In this document: piece after piece, positions 1 to 8,737 of the stretch
Layout: every line of letters begins with the position of its first letter
How positions within the stretch are numbered: position 1 is the stretch's first letter
Origin: Marinimicrobium koreense
GTDB lineage: Bacteria; Pseudomonadota; Gammaproteobacteria; Pseudomonadales; Cellvibrionaceae
Assembly: GCF_003762925.1 (NCBI RefSeq)
Contig: NZ_RJUK01000004.1
Span: forward strand, 1 to 64,000
Length of the DNA stretch: 64,000 nt
Direction of reading: 5' to 3'
The notes under the pieces: model-generated
Told to the model about the DNA's origin: nothing
The model's database searches: none
Seen by the model: the letters and a program-made list of their open reading frames with translations, nothing else
Translations under genes and position numbers: made by a program

Positions 1-101
1 TTCAAGCAGCGCCTCGTCCTTTTGGCTGACCCTTCACTCCGGAAGAGGCGCGAACTATACGGATATGATCCGGGGCGCGCAAGTACTTTTTGAAAAAAGT
101 T

Positions 102-1004
102 TTAAGGCTCCTTGCGTACCTCTTCGGGCGCATCCTCTTCGCCGGATTCAGCGCTGCCCTGAGCAGAGGAATCATCGCCCTCTTTACTGCTATTCACCCA
201 CCCCACCAGAGAGGCCCGGCGCCGCCAGAGCCAGATGGCCGGGCCCGACAGGCCGTAGGTGACTGACATGCACAGCAGCACAACCGGCGGGTTGATGCTG
301 ACCACCACAAACACCCCCACCACCATCAACATGACCACAAAGGGTACGCGCCCGCGGAAGTCGATGTCCTTGAAGCTGTAGTAGCGAACATTGCTGACCA
401 TTAACAGCCCGGCGATGGTCGTGATTAGCGCCGAGGCCACCGCGACGGATACGGACACATCGCCGCTATGGCCAGTCCATACGATGGACGCGAGAATGGC
501 CGCCGACGGCGGGCTGGCCAGACCGACGAAGTACTTCTTGTCGACCACACCTATCTGGGTGTTGAACCGGGCCAAGCGCAGAGCGGCGCAGACGGCGAAC
601 ACAAAGGCGGCCGCCCAGCCGAGCTTTCCCAAGTCCGACAGCGCCCAACTGAACATGACCAGGGATGGCGCCAACCCGAAGGACACCATGTCCGACAGAC
701 TGTCGTATTGCTCACCGAACGCACTAGAGGTGTTGGTCAGTCTGGCTACCCGCCCATCCAGGCCATCCAGAGCCATGGCCACGAAAATGGCAATGGCCGC
801 ACTGTCAAAATTGCCGTGCATGGCGGAAATGATGGCGTAGAAGCCCGCAAAGAGCGCCCCGGTGGTAAACAGATTGGGGAGAAAGTACACCCCACGGTGC
901 CGCACCTTCTTGCCGTTCTCGGAAACCTCCTCTACATGCTCGTCAAAGGGGAGAAAACCCTCATCCCCTTCCTGCAGCCGGGAGTCCTGATCGTTGTTTG
1001 TCAT
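102..1004 (-). CDS. pssA: CDP-diacylglycerol--serine O-phosphatidyltransferase
   Basis: Membrane enzyme that joins CDP-diacylglycerol and serine to give phosphatidylserine, the precursor of phosphatidylethanolamine. The CDP-alcohol phosphotransferase signature DG-x2-AR-x8-G-x3-D-x3-D is intact at about residues 83-105 (DGRVAR, then G, D and D at the right spacing), and several hydrophobic segments follow. The polar N-terminal stretch of about 40 residues is longer than the minimal fold. The start is the ATG at 1004, because GAGGT lies just upstream; a longer open frame to 1112 has no such support and runs into the hairpin region after ilvC. It lies about 110 nt downstream of ilvC on the same strand, the arrangement seen in Pseudomonas (ilvC-pssA), so partial read-through from ilvC is plausible. 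Confidence 0.93.
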   Translation of the reverse strand: MTNNDQDSRLQEGDEGFLPFDEHVEEVSENGKKVRHRGVYFLPNLFTTGALFAGFYAIISAMHGNFDSAAIAIFVAMALDGLDGRVARLTNTSSAFGEQYDSLSDMVSFGLAPSLVMFSWALSDLGKLGWAAAFVFAVCAALRLARFNTQIGVVDKKYFVGLASPPSAAILASIVWTGHSGDVSVSVAVASALITTIAGLLMVSNVRYYSFKDIDFRGRVPFVVMLMVVGVFVVVSINPPVVLLCMSVTYGLSGPAIWLWRRRASLVGWVNSSKEGDDSSAQGSAESGEEDAPEEVRKEP

Positions 1005-1046
1005 AGCCACCTCAACACTGAATTTCCTGTCCCCATGGTACACGAA

Positions 1047-1105
1047 AGCCCGCTGCAGGTGATCCCGCAGCGGGCTGAACGAGTGCTCGGGGCCCGGAGG
1101 GCCCC
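1047..1105 (-). terminator. Two strong hairpins between ilvC and pssA
   Basis: Just after the ilvC stop there is a 7-bp stem with a 3-nt loop (1089-1105, GGGGCCC/GGGCCCC). It is followed by a perfect 10-bp stem with a 10-nt loop (1047-1056 with 1067-1076, AGCCCGCTGC). On the minus strand the second stem is followed only by TTTCGTGT, so this is a weak terminator or attenuator that could trim ilvC messages while letting some transcription into pssA. Confidence 0.5.
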
Positions 1106-1116
1106 TGCGCAAGAAC

Positions 1117-2190
<1,074 letters not shown>

Positions 2191-2232
2191 TTAAGGAAAA
2201 ACACTCATAACGTAAAATGATATATTCGCAAC

Positions 2233-2259
2233 TTGATATTGCACATAATGCAACATCAA
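2233..2259. promoter_or_regulatory. Dyad operator between ilvC and ilvY (IlvY site)
   Basis: A 27-bp near-perfect inverted repeat: TTGATATTGCA, 5 nt (CATAA), TGCAACATCAA, with one mismatched pair. The inner TTGCA-N5-TGCAA fits the LysR-family T-N11-A box. It lies between the divergent ilvC and ilvY starts, where IlvY operators occur in enterobacteria. The AT-rich stretch 2205-2235 next to it probably carries the ilvC promoter. Binding by IlvY is inferred from position and symmetry. Confidence 0.7.
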
Positions 2260-2278
2260 TCAACGGCAGGAGATCCCG

Positions 2279-3154
2279 ATGGACGCCACAAAGCTTCGTC
2301 TCTATCTGGCGCTCGCCGCCACACGCCACTTTGGGCGAGCGGCTACCCAGTGTCACGTCAGCCCCTCCACCATCAGCCGCAACCTGAAACAGCTGGAAGA
2401 GGAGCTGGGCGTGACGCTGATGCTGAGGGATAACCGATCCGTGAACCTGACGCCCGAGGGCGAACGATTCCAACGGTTTGCCCGGGAAAGCCTTCAACAG
2501 TGGGAGACCTTTCAGGAAGCACTGCACCAGGGCGCCGACGAGCTGCGCGGCCAACTGAGCATTTACTGCTCGGTGACCGCCAGCTACAGCTTTTTGCACG
2601 ACTTGCTGACCCAGTTCCGGGGCAGCTATCCCGGCATCGCCATCAAACTGCACACGGGGGACCCCGCCCAGGCGGTCGAGCGGATTCTGGCGGGACAGGA
2701 GGATATTGCGATTGCCGCCCGGCCCGACCGTCTGCCGGGAAGCCTGGAGTTCAAGTCCATTGCCGAGTCACCCCTGGTGTTCATCGGCCCCGAGGACCCG
2801 GCGTTGCTCGCCAATCAGGCCGGCTCCGAACAGGACTGGCGGCGCTGGCCGATCATCATCCCGGAGGAGGGTATTGCAAGGGAGCGCTTTGACGGCTGGT
2901 GCCGGGCACAACAGCTGACACCCGACATTTACGCAGAGGTCAAAGGCAATGAGGCAATCGTCAGCATGGTGAGCCTCGGTTTCGGGGTCGGATTGGTGCC
3001 AGAGATTGTGCTCAGAAACAGCCCCCTGCGCCAGCGGGTCAAGCCGCTGCCGCAGCAGCCGGACCTGGGGCCCTTCGAAACCGGCATCTGCGTGCTGCAA
3101 AGGCGGCTTAAAAGCCCAATTGTGTCAGCACTATGGGAACAGGTGGCGGGTTAA
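2279..3154 (+). CDS. ilvY: LysR-family activator IlvY
   Basis: LysR-type regulator expected to activate ilvC in response to the IlvC substrates and to repress itself. The N-terminal winged helix-turn-helix is clear at about residues 5-60 (RHFGRAATQCHVSPSTISRN, then LEEELG and LTPEGE). The rest is the two-lobed effector domain, with the IlvY-like features SVTASYSFLHDLL, TGDPAQAVE and EAIVSMVSLGFGVGLVPE. Its 291 residues match IlvY of Escherichia coli (297). GGCAGGAG lies 6 nt before the ATG. It is divergent from ilvC and shares the 2233-2259 operator. It is also the last ilv-related gene before the mannan block and converges with the GH27 gene. Confidence 0.92.
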   Translation: MDATKLRLYLALAATRHFGRAATQCHVSPSTISRNLKQLEEELGVTLMLRDNRSVNLTPEGERFQRFARESLQQWETFQEALHQGADELRGQLSIYCSVTASYSFLHDLLTQFRGSYPGIAIKLHTGDPAQAVERILAGQEDIAIAARPDRLPGSLEFKSIAESPLVFIGPEDPALLANQAGSEQDWRRWPIIIPEEGIARERFDGWCRAQQLTPDIYAEVKGNEAIVSMVSLGFGVGLVPEIVLRNSPLRQRVKPLPQQPDLGPFETGICVLQRRLKSPIVSALWEQVAG

Positions 3155-3181
3155 CCCCCCCGGAGCAGCTAACCCGCCACC
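3142..3181. terminator. Inverted repeat between convergent ilvY and GH27 gene
   Basis: A perfect 12-bp stem (GGTGGCGGGTTA at 3142-3153 with its complement at 3170-3181) around a 16-nt loop. The left arm includes the ilvY stop codon. It lies in the 41-nt gap between two convergent genes and could stall transcription from both sides. No T-run follows on either strand, so it is not a textbook intrinsic terminator. Confidence 0.5.
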
Positions 3182-3195
3182 AGCCATACAGGAAT

Positions 3196-4422
3196 TTACC
3201 GCACTGGGGACAACCGCAACACTGCCACATCGTGTGCGGCCAGCTTTAACCGAAGCGGTTTACTGGTATCCCCCTCGCCATCTCTCCAAAGCCGACGCCA
3301 GGTGAACTGCTGATCGTGAAAGTTGATGTGATGGCCAAACTGATCATCCTTCACTTCAAAATGATGAGCCCAGTCGTGGGTATAGCTCAGCGGCGTATCC
3401 CCGCGGTTCAGAAACATGAAGGCCCAGTCACCGCCTTCCAGCGGTTTTACATAAATCATCAGCTCTCCCTGATGAAGGTACTTCATGGCCTGTACACCCA
3501 GAGGGTCCTGATTCAAGGCAATGATGTCTCGGTTCGTCAGAATGTCGCGTGTGGCATCACTCATGTTGCGCAGGTCGTTTCCGGCGATCAGCGGCGAGTT
3601 CAACATGGCCCACAGGGTGAAATGGCTGCGGTCCTGCGCCTCTGTCATACCGTTGCCCACTTCGAGCATATCGTAGTCGTTCCAATGACCTGGGCCCGCG
3701 TATTGACGCAGTCGCTCATCGGCACGCATATCGAGAATCTTCAGAACACCCCAGGATGACCAGGAACCCCAACTCAGCTCGCAATCCCAGCAGGGGTAGA
3801 TATCGCCACTGACCCGCCAGGAGTGCCCCACATCCTGCGCCCAACTCCAGGGCTGGTTGTCACCCCACTCACAGATACTGAACAGAATCGGTCGTCCGGC
3901 GCGTTTGAGCGCGTCGCGCATCGTAGTGTATGCGCCAATCGGGTTGATATTCTCGGTGTCACACCAGTCGTACTTCAGGTAATCAATGCCCCACTCTGCG
4001 TAGGTACGCGCATCCTGATACTCGTAGCCTCGACTGCCCGGATAACCGGCGCAGGTGGTATTACCCGCATCGGAATAAATTCCCAGCTTCAATCCACGCT
4101 GATGCACATAATCGGCCAGGGCTTTCATTCCGGAGGGAAACCGCTCCTTGTTAACCTGAATATTGCCCTGAGCATCACGCTCACCGTGCCAACAATCATC
4201 GATGTTAATGTATTCGTACCCCGCCGCTTTCAGGCCCGACTCCACCATGGCGTCTGCCATTTCCCGAATCATGGACTCGTCGACGTTACAATCGAACGTA
4301 TTCCAGCTGTTCCAGCCCATCGCTGGCGTATCGGCCAGGTGCGGAAACTTTTCGGCATTTGCGGCCAACGATGCCCAACCAATCAGAAAGCCGGTAGCCC
4401 AGGTTAAAATTGTACTTCTCAT
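3196..4422 (-). CDS. Alpha-galactosidase, glycoside hydrolase family 27
   Basis: Predicted exported retaining alpha-galactosidase that would strip galactose side chains from galactomannan or its oligosaccharides. Residues 1-23 look like a Sec signal peptide (cleavage near ANA-EK). The mature protein opens with the GH27 block TPAMGWNSWNTF. The nucleophile region YLKYDWC places it at Asp152 and the acid/base region WRVSGD at Asp207; the substrate-binding NIDDCW block (about residue 73) is also present. A C-terminal beta-sandwich domain follows the barrel, and 408 residues is normal for the family. It is the last gene of the minus-strand mannan block, downstream of a GH26 mannanase, which fits debranching of galactomannan. 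The upstream gap (4423-4637) is clearly more AT-rich than its surroundings. Confidence 0.9.
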   Translation of the reverse strand: MRSTILTWATGFLIGWASLAANAEKFPHLADTPAMGWNSWNTFDCNVDESMIREMADAMVESGLKAAGYEYINIDDCWHGERDAQGNIQVNKERFPSGMKALADYVHQRGLKLGIYSDAGNTTCAGYPGSRGYEYQDARTYAEWGIDYLKYDWCDTENINPIGAYTTMRDALKRAGRPILFSICEWGDNQPWSWAQDVGHSWRVSGDIYPCWDCELSWGSWSSWGVLKILDMRADERLRQYAGPGHWNDYDMLEVGNGMTEAQDRSHFTLWAMLNSPLIAGNDLRNMSDATRDILTNRDIIALNQDPLGVQAMKYLHQGELMIYVKPLEGGDWAFMFLNRGDTPLSYTHDWAHHFEVKDDQFGHHINFHDQQFTWRRLWRDGEGDTSKPLRLKLAAHDVAVLRLSPVR

Positions 4423-4549
4423 AATGATTACCCTTATTAAAATATACGATTTATCTTACTTTTAAAAATTTGCGATAAAACGCCCATCAAGCCTGATGCA
4501 ATGCTCCGTTAAGGAACGGGTCGGCGCCAGGATCGAAAGACGAAAAATT

Positions 4550-4577
4550 AAACCAATGGTTTCCTTTTTGAAAAAGG
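4550..4577 (-). terminator. Two adjacent palindromes downstream of the GH26 gene
   Basis: CCTTTTT-G-AAAAAGG (4563-4577, perfect 7-bp arms) abuts AAACC-AAT-GGTTT (4550-4562). On the minus strand they lie 60-90 nt after the GH26 stop and are followed by TAATTTTTCG, a short T-rich run. A terminator between the GH26 and GH27 genes is plausible; the second palindrome could instead be an operator for the GH27 promoter. Confidence 0.35.
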
Positions 4578-4637
4578 TCTGAACGATCGTGTTCGCCCCC
4601 GGCCAGAAAACCCAGTCGGAAGCGAACCTAGGAAGGA

Positions 4638-5951
4638 TCAGTTTTCGCTGTAAAACTCCGGAAGCTCATCCAGAGTGATTACCAGCTCATGGTTGTACAC
4701 CTCTACTTTATGTGCATCTTCATTGTAGTACTCGCCCGTCCAGAAGTTACTGCTATTGGTAACACCTTCTTCACTGTCCCCGTCATTCCAGGTCACGAAA
4801 TACAGCCACCAGGCGCCATCCTCCTTGATATTATCCGGGTGAGGAATCGTGCCATTTTCTGTCAAGGCAACCATCTTGTCTTCACTGTCCGGATACTCGA
4901 CGGCTTCGTTGAACTTGGGGAGTTTGGAGCCGTAATCTTGCGCATCTCCGTAAATATCTTCACCAATAATATCCACGTATCGATCCCCGGGGTACCAATC
5001 AGCCGAGGCTCCATTCCATACCCAAATCAGATTATTCAGTTCGTGATGATTCGTTAACCGATCGTACAAATACTTCCAGAGCGCTATCTGTGCATCAGCA
5101 GGTTGGACGGAATCATCTCGGGTCGCCCCCCACCAGAACCAGCCGCCTGATGCCTCATGCAAAGGGCGCCAGAGGACAGGAACGTCGGCGTCCTGGAGAG
5201 CCTTCAACTCCTGTGCAATACGGTCGACATCAGCCTCCATCTGGGCGAACGCCTCAGACTCCCTATCAAGTTGATCGCCATCCATTGGTATTCTGAAGCC
5301 GGTGGATTCCGTATAGAACTCCAATGTTTCTCCAGACGGATCTCGCCAGTGCCAGTTGAACGTAACCAGCCCTCCCAATTCCCAGTGCGCGATCGCCTCT
5401 CCGGTCTGCATCAAACCAGACCACCCTTGCCCATCAGCTACGGTGTAGTTCATGAAGTCATAGCCCATGATCGCAGGGGCCAGCCCGGTGTCATTGACCA
5501 CTCGCTGGAACATGTCGGTGGAATCTTTCCACGTCAAGTCCTGCTGACCGGACAGCACCTGCTTTCCGAAAACACTTTTCAGATAGCTGTAAACCGCACG
5601 GGTCGTCTCGGCCGCATTGTCATTGACCAGATTCTCTGCAACACCCAGTTTTTCGACCGTGGGGGCGTTGGGGTCCATATCACCCATCTCGACAACGCAG
5701 GTTTCTTCCTCCTGACTGATTACCTGCTGCCCCCAGCCATCGCCATCGGGATCGACCGATGCCTCCGGCTCAGTACAATAGGGGTATTCTCCTCCCTCAA
5801 CCTCAACATAGGTCAGCGCCTCTTCTGGATCGTGTTGATTGGTATCGGAACCATCTTCAATAGCGTTATTACTACCACACCCCAGAATTCCTGCCGTAAA
5901 AGCAAGAATGGCTGCGACACAGGTGTTACTTTCAAACAGATAGAGTTTCAT
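4638..5951 (-). CDS. Beta-mannanase, glycoside hydrolase family 26, lipoprotein
   Basis: Predicted endo-acting or mannobiohydrolase-type enzyme on beta-mannan, anchored in the membrane. The chosen ATG (5951) has GGAAGAG just upstream and gives a lipoprotein signal with lipobox GILGC (Cys25); a longer frame to 5996 would bury this signal. Residues about 56-87 hold a cysteine-bearing segment (YPYC, then DPDGDGWG, then TCVV) that resembles the CBM10-type motif of Cellvibrio and Saccharophagus enzymes. The GH26 barrel follows: SGQQD, then acid/base Glu266 in WRPLHEASGGWFWWG and nucleophile Glu365 in VALTENG. Both catalytic residues are present. The gene lies 95 nt after the GH5-like gene on the same strand and is probably co-transcribed with it. 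I infer mannan as substrate from family and context. Confidence 0.9.
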   Translation of the reverse strand: MKLYLFESNTCVAAILAFTAGILGCGSNNAIEDGSDTNQHDPEEALTYVEVEGGEYPYCTEPEASVDPDGDGWGQQVISQEEETCVVEMGDMDPNAPTVEKLGVAENLVNDNAAETTRAVYSYLKSVFGKQVLSGQQDLTWKDSTDMFQRVVNDTGLAPAIMGYDFMNYTVADGQGWSGLMQTGEAIAHWELGGLVTFNWHWRDPSGETLEFYTESTGFRIPMDGDQLDRESEAFAQMEADVDRIAQELKALQDADVPVLWRPLHEASGGWFWWGATRDDSVQPADAQIALWKYLYDRLTNHHELNNLIWVWNGASADWYPGDRYVDIIGEDIYGDAQDYGSKLPKFNEAVEYPDSEDKMVALTENGTIPHPDNIKEDGAWWLYFVTWNDGDSEEGVTNSSNFWTGEYYNEDAHKVEVYNHELVITLDELPEFYSEN

Positions 5952-6046
5952 TTGGTCTCTTCCAGTATCAACCCACTTGTACAGACAACAAAACATCGAA
6001 CCAGAGCTCCCAATAACAGAGAGAGCCCTGATCCCGGTGCTCAGAT

Positions 6047-8680
6047 CTATTCGGCCTCAGGAAAGCTGGCCGGAATGGAGGTCTCCATCAGACCGCCTTT
6101 ACCATGAACGACTTGCTCACCCCGATCCGTCAAATCCACGCTGGTCTCTTCAGAGTTGGACAGATCAAACCCGGTCGCGCTTTCCGAATTATCAATCCAC
6201 GTCCAGGCCAACCAACTGAAGGGGGCGGAACGTTCGAACGACGCAACATCCGCAAGCAAGTCATCTGCCACCAAGCCGCCTTCGACCATATCCACTTCCA
6301 GCCAGTCAAACTGTTCCGCATAGTGGAAATCAATCAGTTGGACCACTTCTTCCTCAACCTCCAGCGGGATATCACCCTCGATACGCATTTCTCCGACTTT
6401 GATTGGCGCATCGGGCATATCGCTGACGCCGAACACCTGGAAACCAAAGTGTTGCGGGGTGCCATTGCGCTCAAAGCCTTCGGGCAACTCCATGACGAAC
6501 TCTTTGGTCACCCACTCACCCGGCGTCAAATCCTCAATAGTCCAGACCGCGAGATTGGTGTGGTTGGACCAGTTAGCATCCTGAATGAACACACGGAATT
6601 CAAAGTCCTCCGGTGCCTGAGCGTAGGCCTCATCCAACTGCAGGGTCAGAGTCATCTCCAGGCTTTCACTGTTGAGGTTGAAGTTTTCCACCTCGTTCAG
6701 ATTATTTTTCTGGACAGCGAAAGTGCGGTTGTTATCATCCGAGGTATCACCCGCCTCAGAGGGGCGCGGTGACATGACCAGAGCACCATCTTCCGCCGAC
6801 ACACTGACCGGCAGAGTATGCCAACCGAGCACCGCCCAGCCATCGGTTCCTTCGGTGAAATCAGACTGATACTGGGTACCCCACTCGAAGGCAACCTGCT
6901 CTTCAGGCAACCCAAGCACTGTGATGTTATCGAACAGAATCGGCTCAACACTGCCATTCAAGTTACCCATCTGGATCCCAAGGTCTGAGCCACCCGCCCA
7001 CTCTGCCTCAAAGGTGAGAGTAGTCCACTCGCCGAACGTCACATCGCCGGCTCCCAGATAGTTTGCCGTCTGCCAGCCCGCGGTATTGGACAGGACAGTG
7101 AAGTAAAGCTCCTGACTGGCATCGCCGTAAGCCGCTGGCACCAATACGTCGAGGGTAATTTCGACCTGCCCCGAGTAACTGACCCCGTCCATAGCACCTG
7201 ATAGCGCCAGCACTTCACCGTCCCCAGCTTCCCGGGTGAGAGCAAGAGCACCATCCACTTCTGAAACGCCAGTTTGCGGATCCTCCCAGGACGCTGGCGC
7301 CCAGTCGGCAACACCATCATCGAAGGTCCATTCCCGCAGCAATTCCGGGACTGACGCCTCGATAACTTTGATGTTGTCAATGCGAAGCTCGCCATTCACC
7401 TCGGGATTCTTACCATTGGCCACCAACTCCAGCCCGATTTTGATGACACTGGAGGCATCAAAGCCGTCTTCCGCCCAGCCAAAGGAGCTATCGTCCTGAA
7501 CAACTTTTTTCAGGCTTGACCAGCGGTTGGCCTGCAGGCTATCGGCTGAGTTCCACCCCAGGTTGGCGTAGCGCCCTTCACTATCCCGGAGGTACATCTG
7601 AAGTCCCATGACGCCCTCGCCTTCTGCGGCCTGCATGTAGTCCTCATCCAGATAGACCTCCATACTCACTTCCCGGCCAAGCACACTCACCGACTCCGGC
7701 AGCACTGCCAGATAACCGGCTTTGTCGTCTGGCGTCTGCCAATCGATGGGCAACTGAGCTGCTTTATCTCCGGCAGCCAGGACCATCAAGTCCTGGTGGC
7801 GGATAGCGTCCTCTTCCGCATTGGCGTCACCGAATTCACTGACAACGACCGGTATACGCTCGCCCTTCAATAGCTCCATCGCCGACGCCATATCGTCCCG
7901 GTCACGCCAGCGCGATCCGAAAGCATGCACAGAAAGAACAATATTTTCCTCATCATCTGCGGCCAACAGCTCCCGCCCCCGATTACCAAGGAAGGCATGG
8001 TAATCCTGGCCACAGCCGGGCGCATCAATCACGATCGGGTTGCGGAATCCGGCCCGGCGCATCTGCCGGATGACGGCTTTGTAATTGTCAATGTAGATCC
8101 GATACCCCTGACTGTACGAATTGAAAATGCCGGTCGGTCCCCACTTGCTCGCCAGATTGAGCATAACGTGGGGCTGGAAGCGGTCTTGCACCAGCACCGG
8201 AACCCACTCGCTCAGCCACAGGTCGTTCACCGCCCCAAACAGAGCTTCATCATCGGCGGCACATGCAACCTCGGGCTCCCAATAGGTCACTATTGCCAAG
8301 AGGCCAGCATCGACCGCAGTGAGCAGCGCCGCCTCGAGCTCATCCGCCGTGGTGTCAGAGCGGAGTTGTAAGCGCACCACATTAGAGCCCACCTCCTGAA
8401 TCGAGGTAATACCATTGATTCGCTCCAAGGGGTTATCGCCGTATTGCAGGTTTACACCGCGCAAAAGCACTGATTCACCGGTGGCATCGAGCAACTGAGA
8501 GCCATCGGATGACAAGACCGGCGCATTCTCCGAAGGACGCGGGCGCCCCTCATCTCCTTGAACAGGTTCCGGTATCAGCTTGTGCTTTTCTGAATCCGGG
8601 GTGTCCAACATGCTGCCGCCGCAGGCTTGCAGGCCGAAGGCACAGGCGAGCAGCGCTATATAACCAATTTGTTTTTTCAT
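6047..8680 (-). CDS. GH5-like lipoprotein with inserted beta-sandwich domains and a lost acid/base residue
   Basis: The lipobox LQAC (Cys20) marks a lipoprotein. Residues about 55-290 read as the first seven strands of a GH5 barrel: LLRGVNLQYG (73-81), VIDAPGCGQD (217-226), SVHAFG (250-255) and the nucleophile strand VVVSEFGD with Glu282. The strand-4 motif, normally N-I/L-A-N-E-W, reads NLASKW (175-180), so the acid/base Glu is Lys179 and the preceding Asn is Ser178. About 480 residues of Asp/Gly-rich, jelly-roll-like sequence follow in three units (about 300-445, 448-595, 600-765), each ending in a strand such as LRIDNIKV, LFDNITV or VGEMRIEG. Then comes what looks like barrel strand 8, SWLAWTW (from residue 822), and a GH5-like C-terminus. 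It may bind mannan rather than cut it, or use altered chemistry. It lies between a TonB receptor and the GH26 gene. Confidence 0.72.
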   Translation of the reverse strand: MKKQIGYIALLACAFGLQACGGSMLDTPDSEKHKLIPEPVQGDEGRPRPSENAPVLSSDGSQLLDATGESVLLRGVNLQYGDNPLERINGITSIQEVGSNVVRLQLRSDTTADELEAALLTAVDAGLLAIVTYWEPEVACAADDEALFGAVNDLWLSEWVPVLVQDRFQPHVMLNLASKWGPTGIFNSYSQGYRIYIDNYKAVIRQMRRAGFRNPIVIDAPGCGQDYHAFLGNRGRELLAADDEENIVLSVHAFGSRWRDRDDMASAMELLKGERIPVVVSEFGDANAEEDAIRHQDLMVLAAGDKAAQLPIDWQTPDDKAGYLAVLPESVSVLGREVSMEVYLDEDYMQAAEGEGVMGLQMYLRDSEGRYANLGWNSADSLQANRWSSLKKVVQDDSSFGWAEDGFDASSVIKIGLELVANGKNPEVNGELRIDNIKVIEASVPELLREWTFDDGVADWAPASWEDPQTGVSEVDGALALTREAGDGEVLALSGAMDGVSYSGQVEITLDVLVPAAYGDASQELYFTVLSNTAGWQTANYLGAGDVTFGEWTTLTFEAEWAGGSDLGIQMGNLNGSVEPILFDNITVLGLPEEQVAFEWGTQYQSDFTEGTDGWAVLGWHTLPVSVSAEDGALVMSPRPSEAGDTSDDNNRTFAVQKNNLNEVENFNLNSESLEMTLTLQLDEAYAQAPEDFEFRVFIQDANWSNHTNLAVWTIEDLTPGEWVTKEFVMELPEGFERNGTPQHFGFQVFGVSDMPDAPIKVGEMRIEGDIPLEVEEEVVQLIDFHYAEQFDWLEVDMVEGGLVADDLLADVASFERSAPFSWLAWTWIDNSESATGFDLSNSEETSVDLTDRGEQVVHGKGGLMETSIPASFPEAE

Positions 8681-8737
8681 AATGAACTCCGAAATTATTC
8701 TTAGTCGGTTAAGCCTTAATTGATGTCAGCGCGATCG

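Noticed and set aside
1-101. Gene fragment or tRNA at the left edge
   Set aside because: Only about 100 nt downstream of the pssA stop; no open frame or cloverleaf features could be supported.
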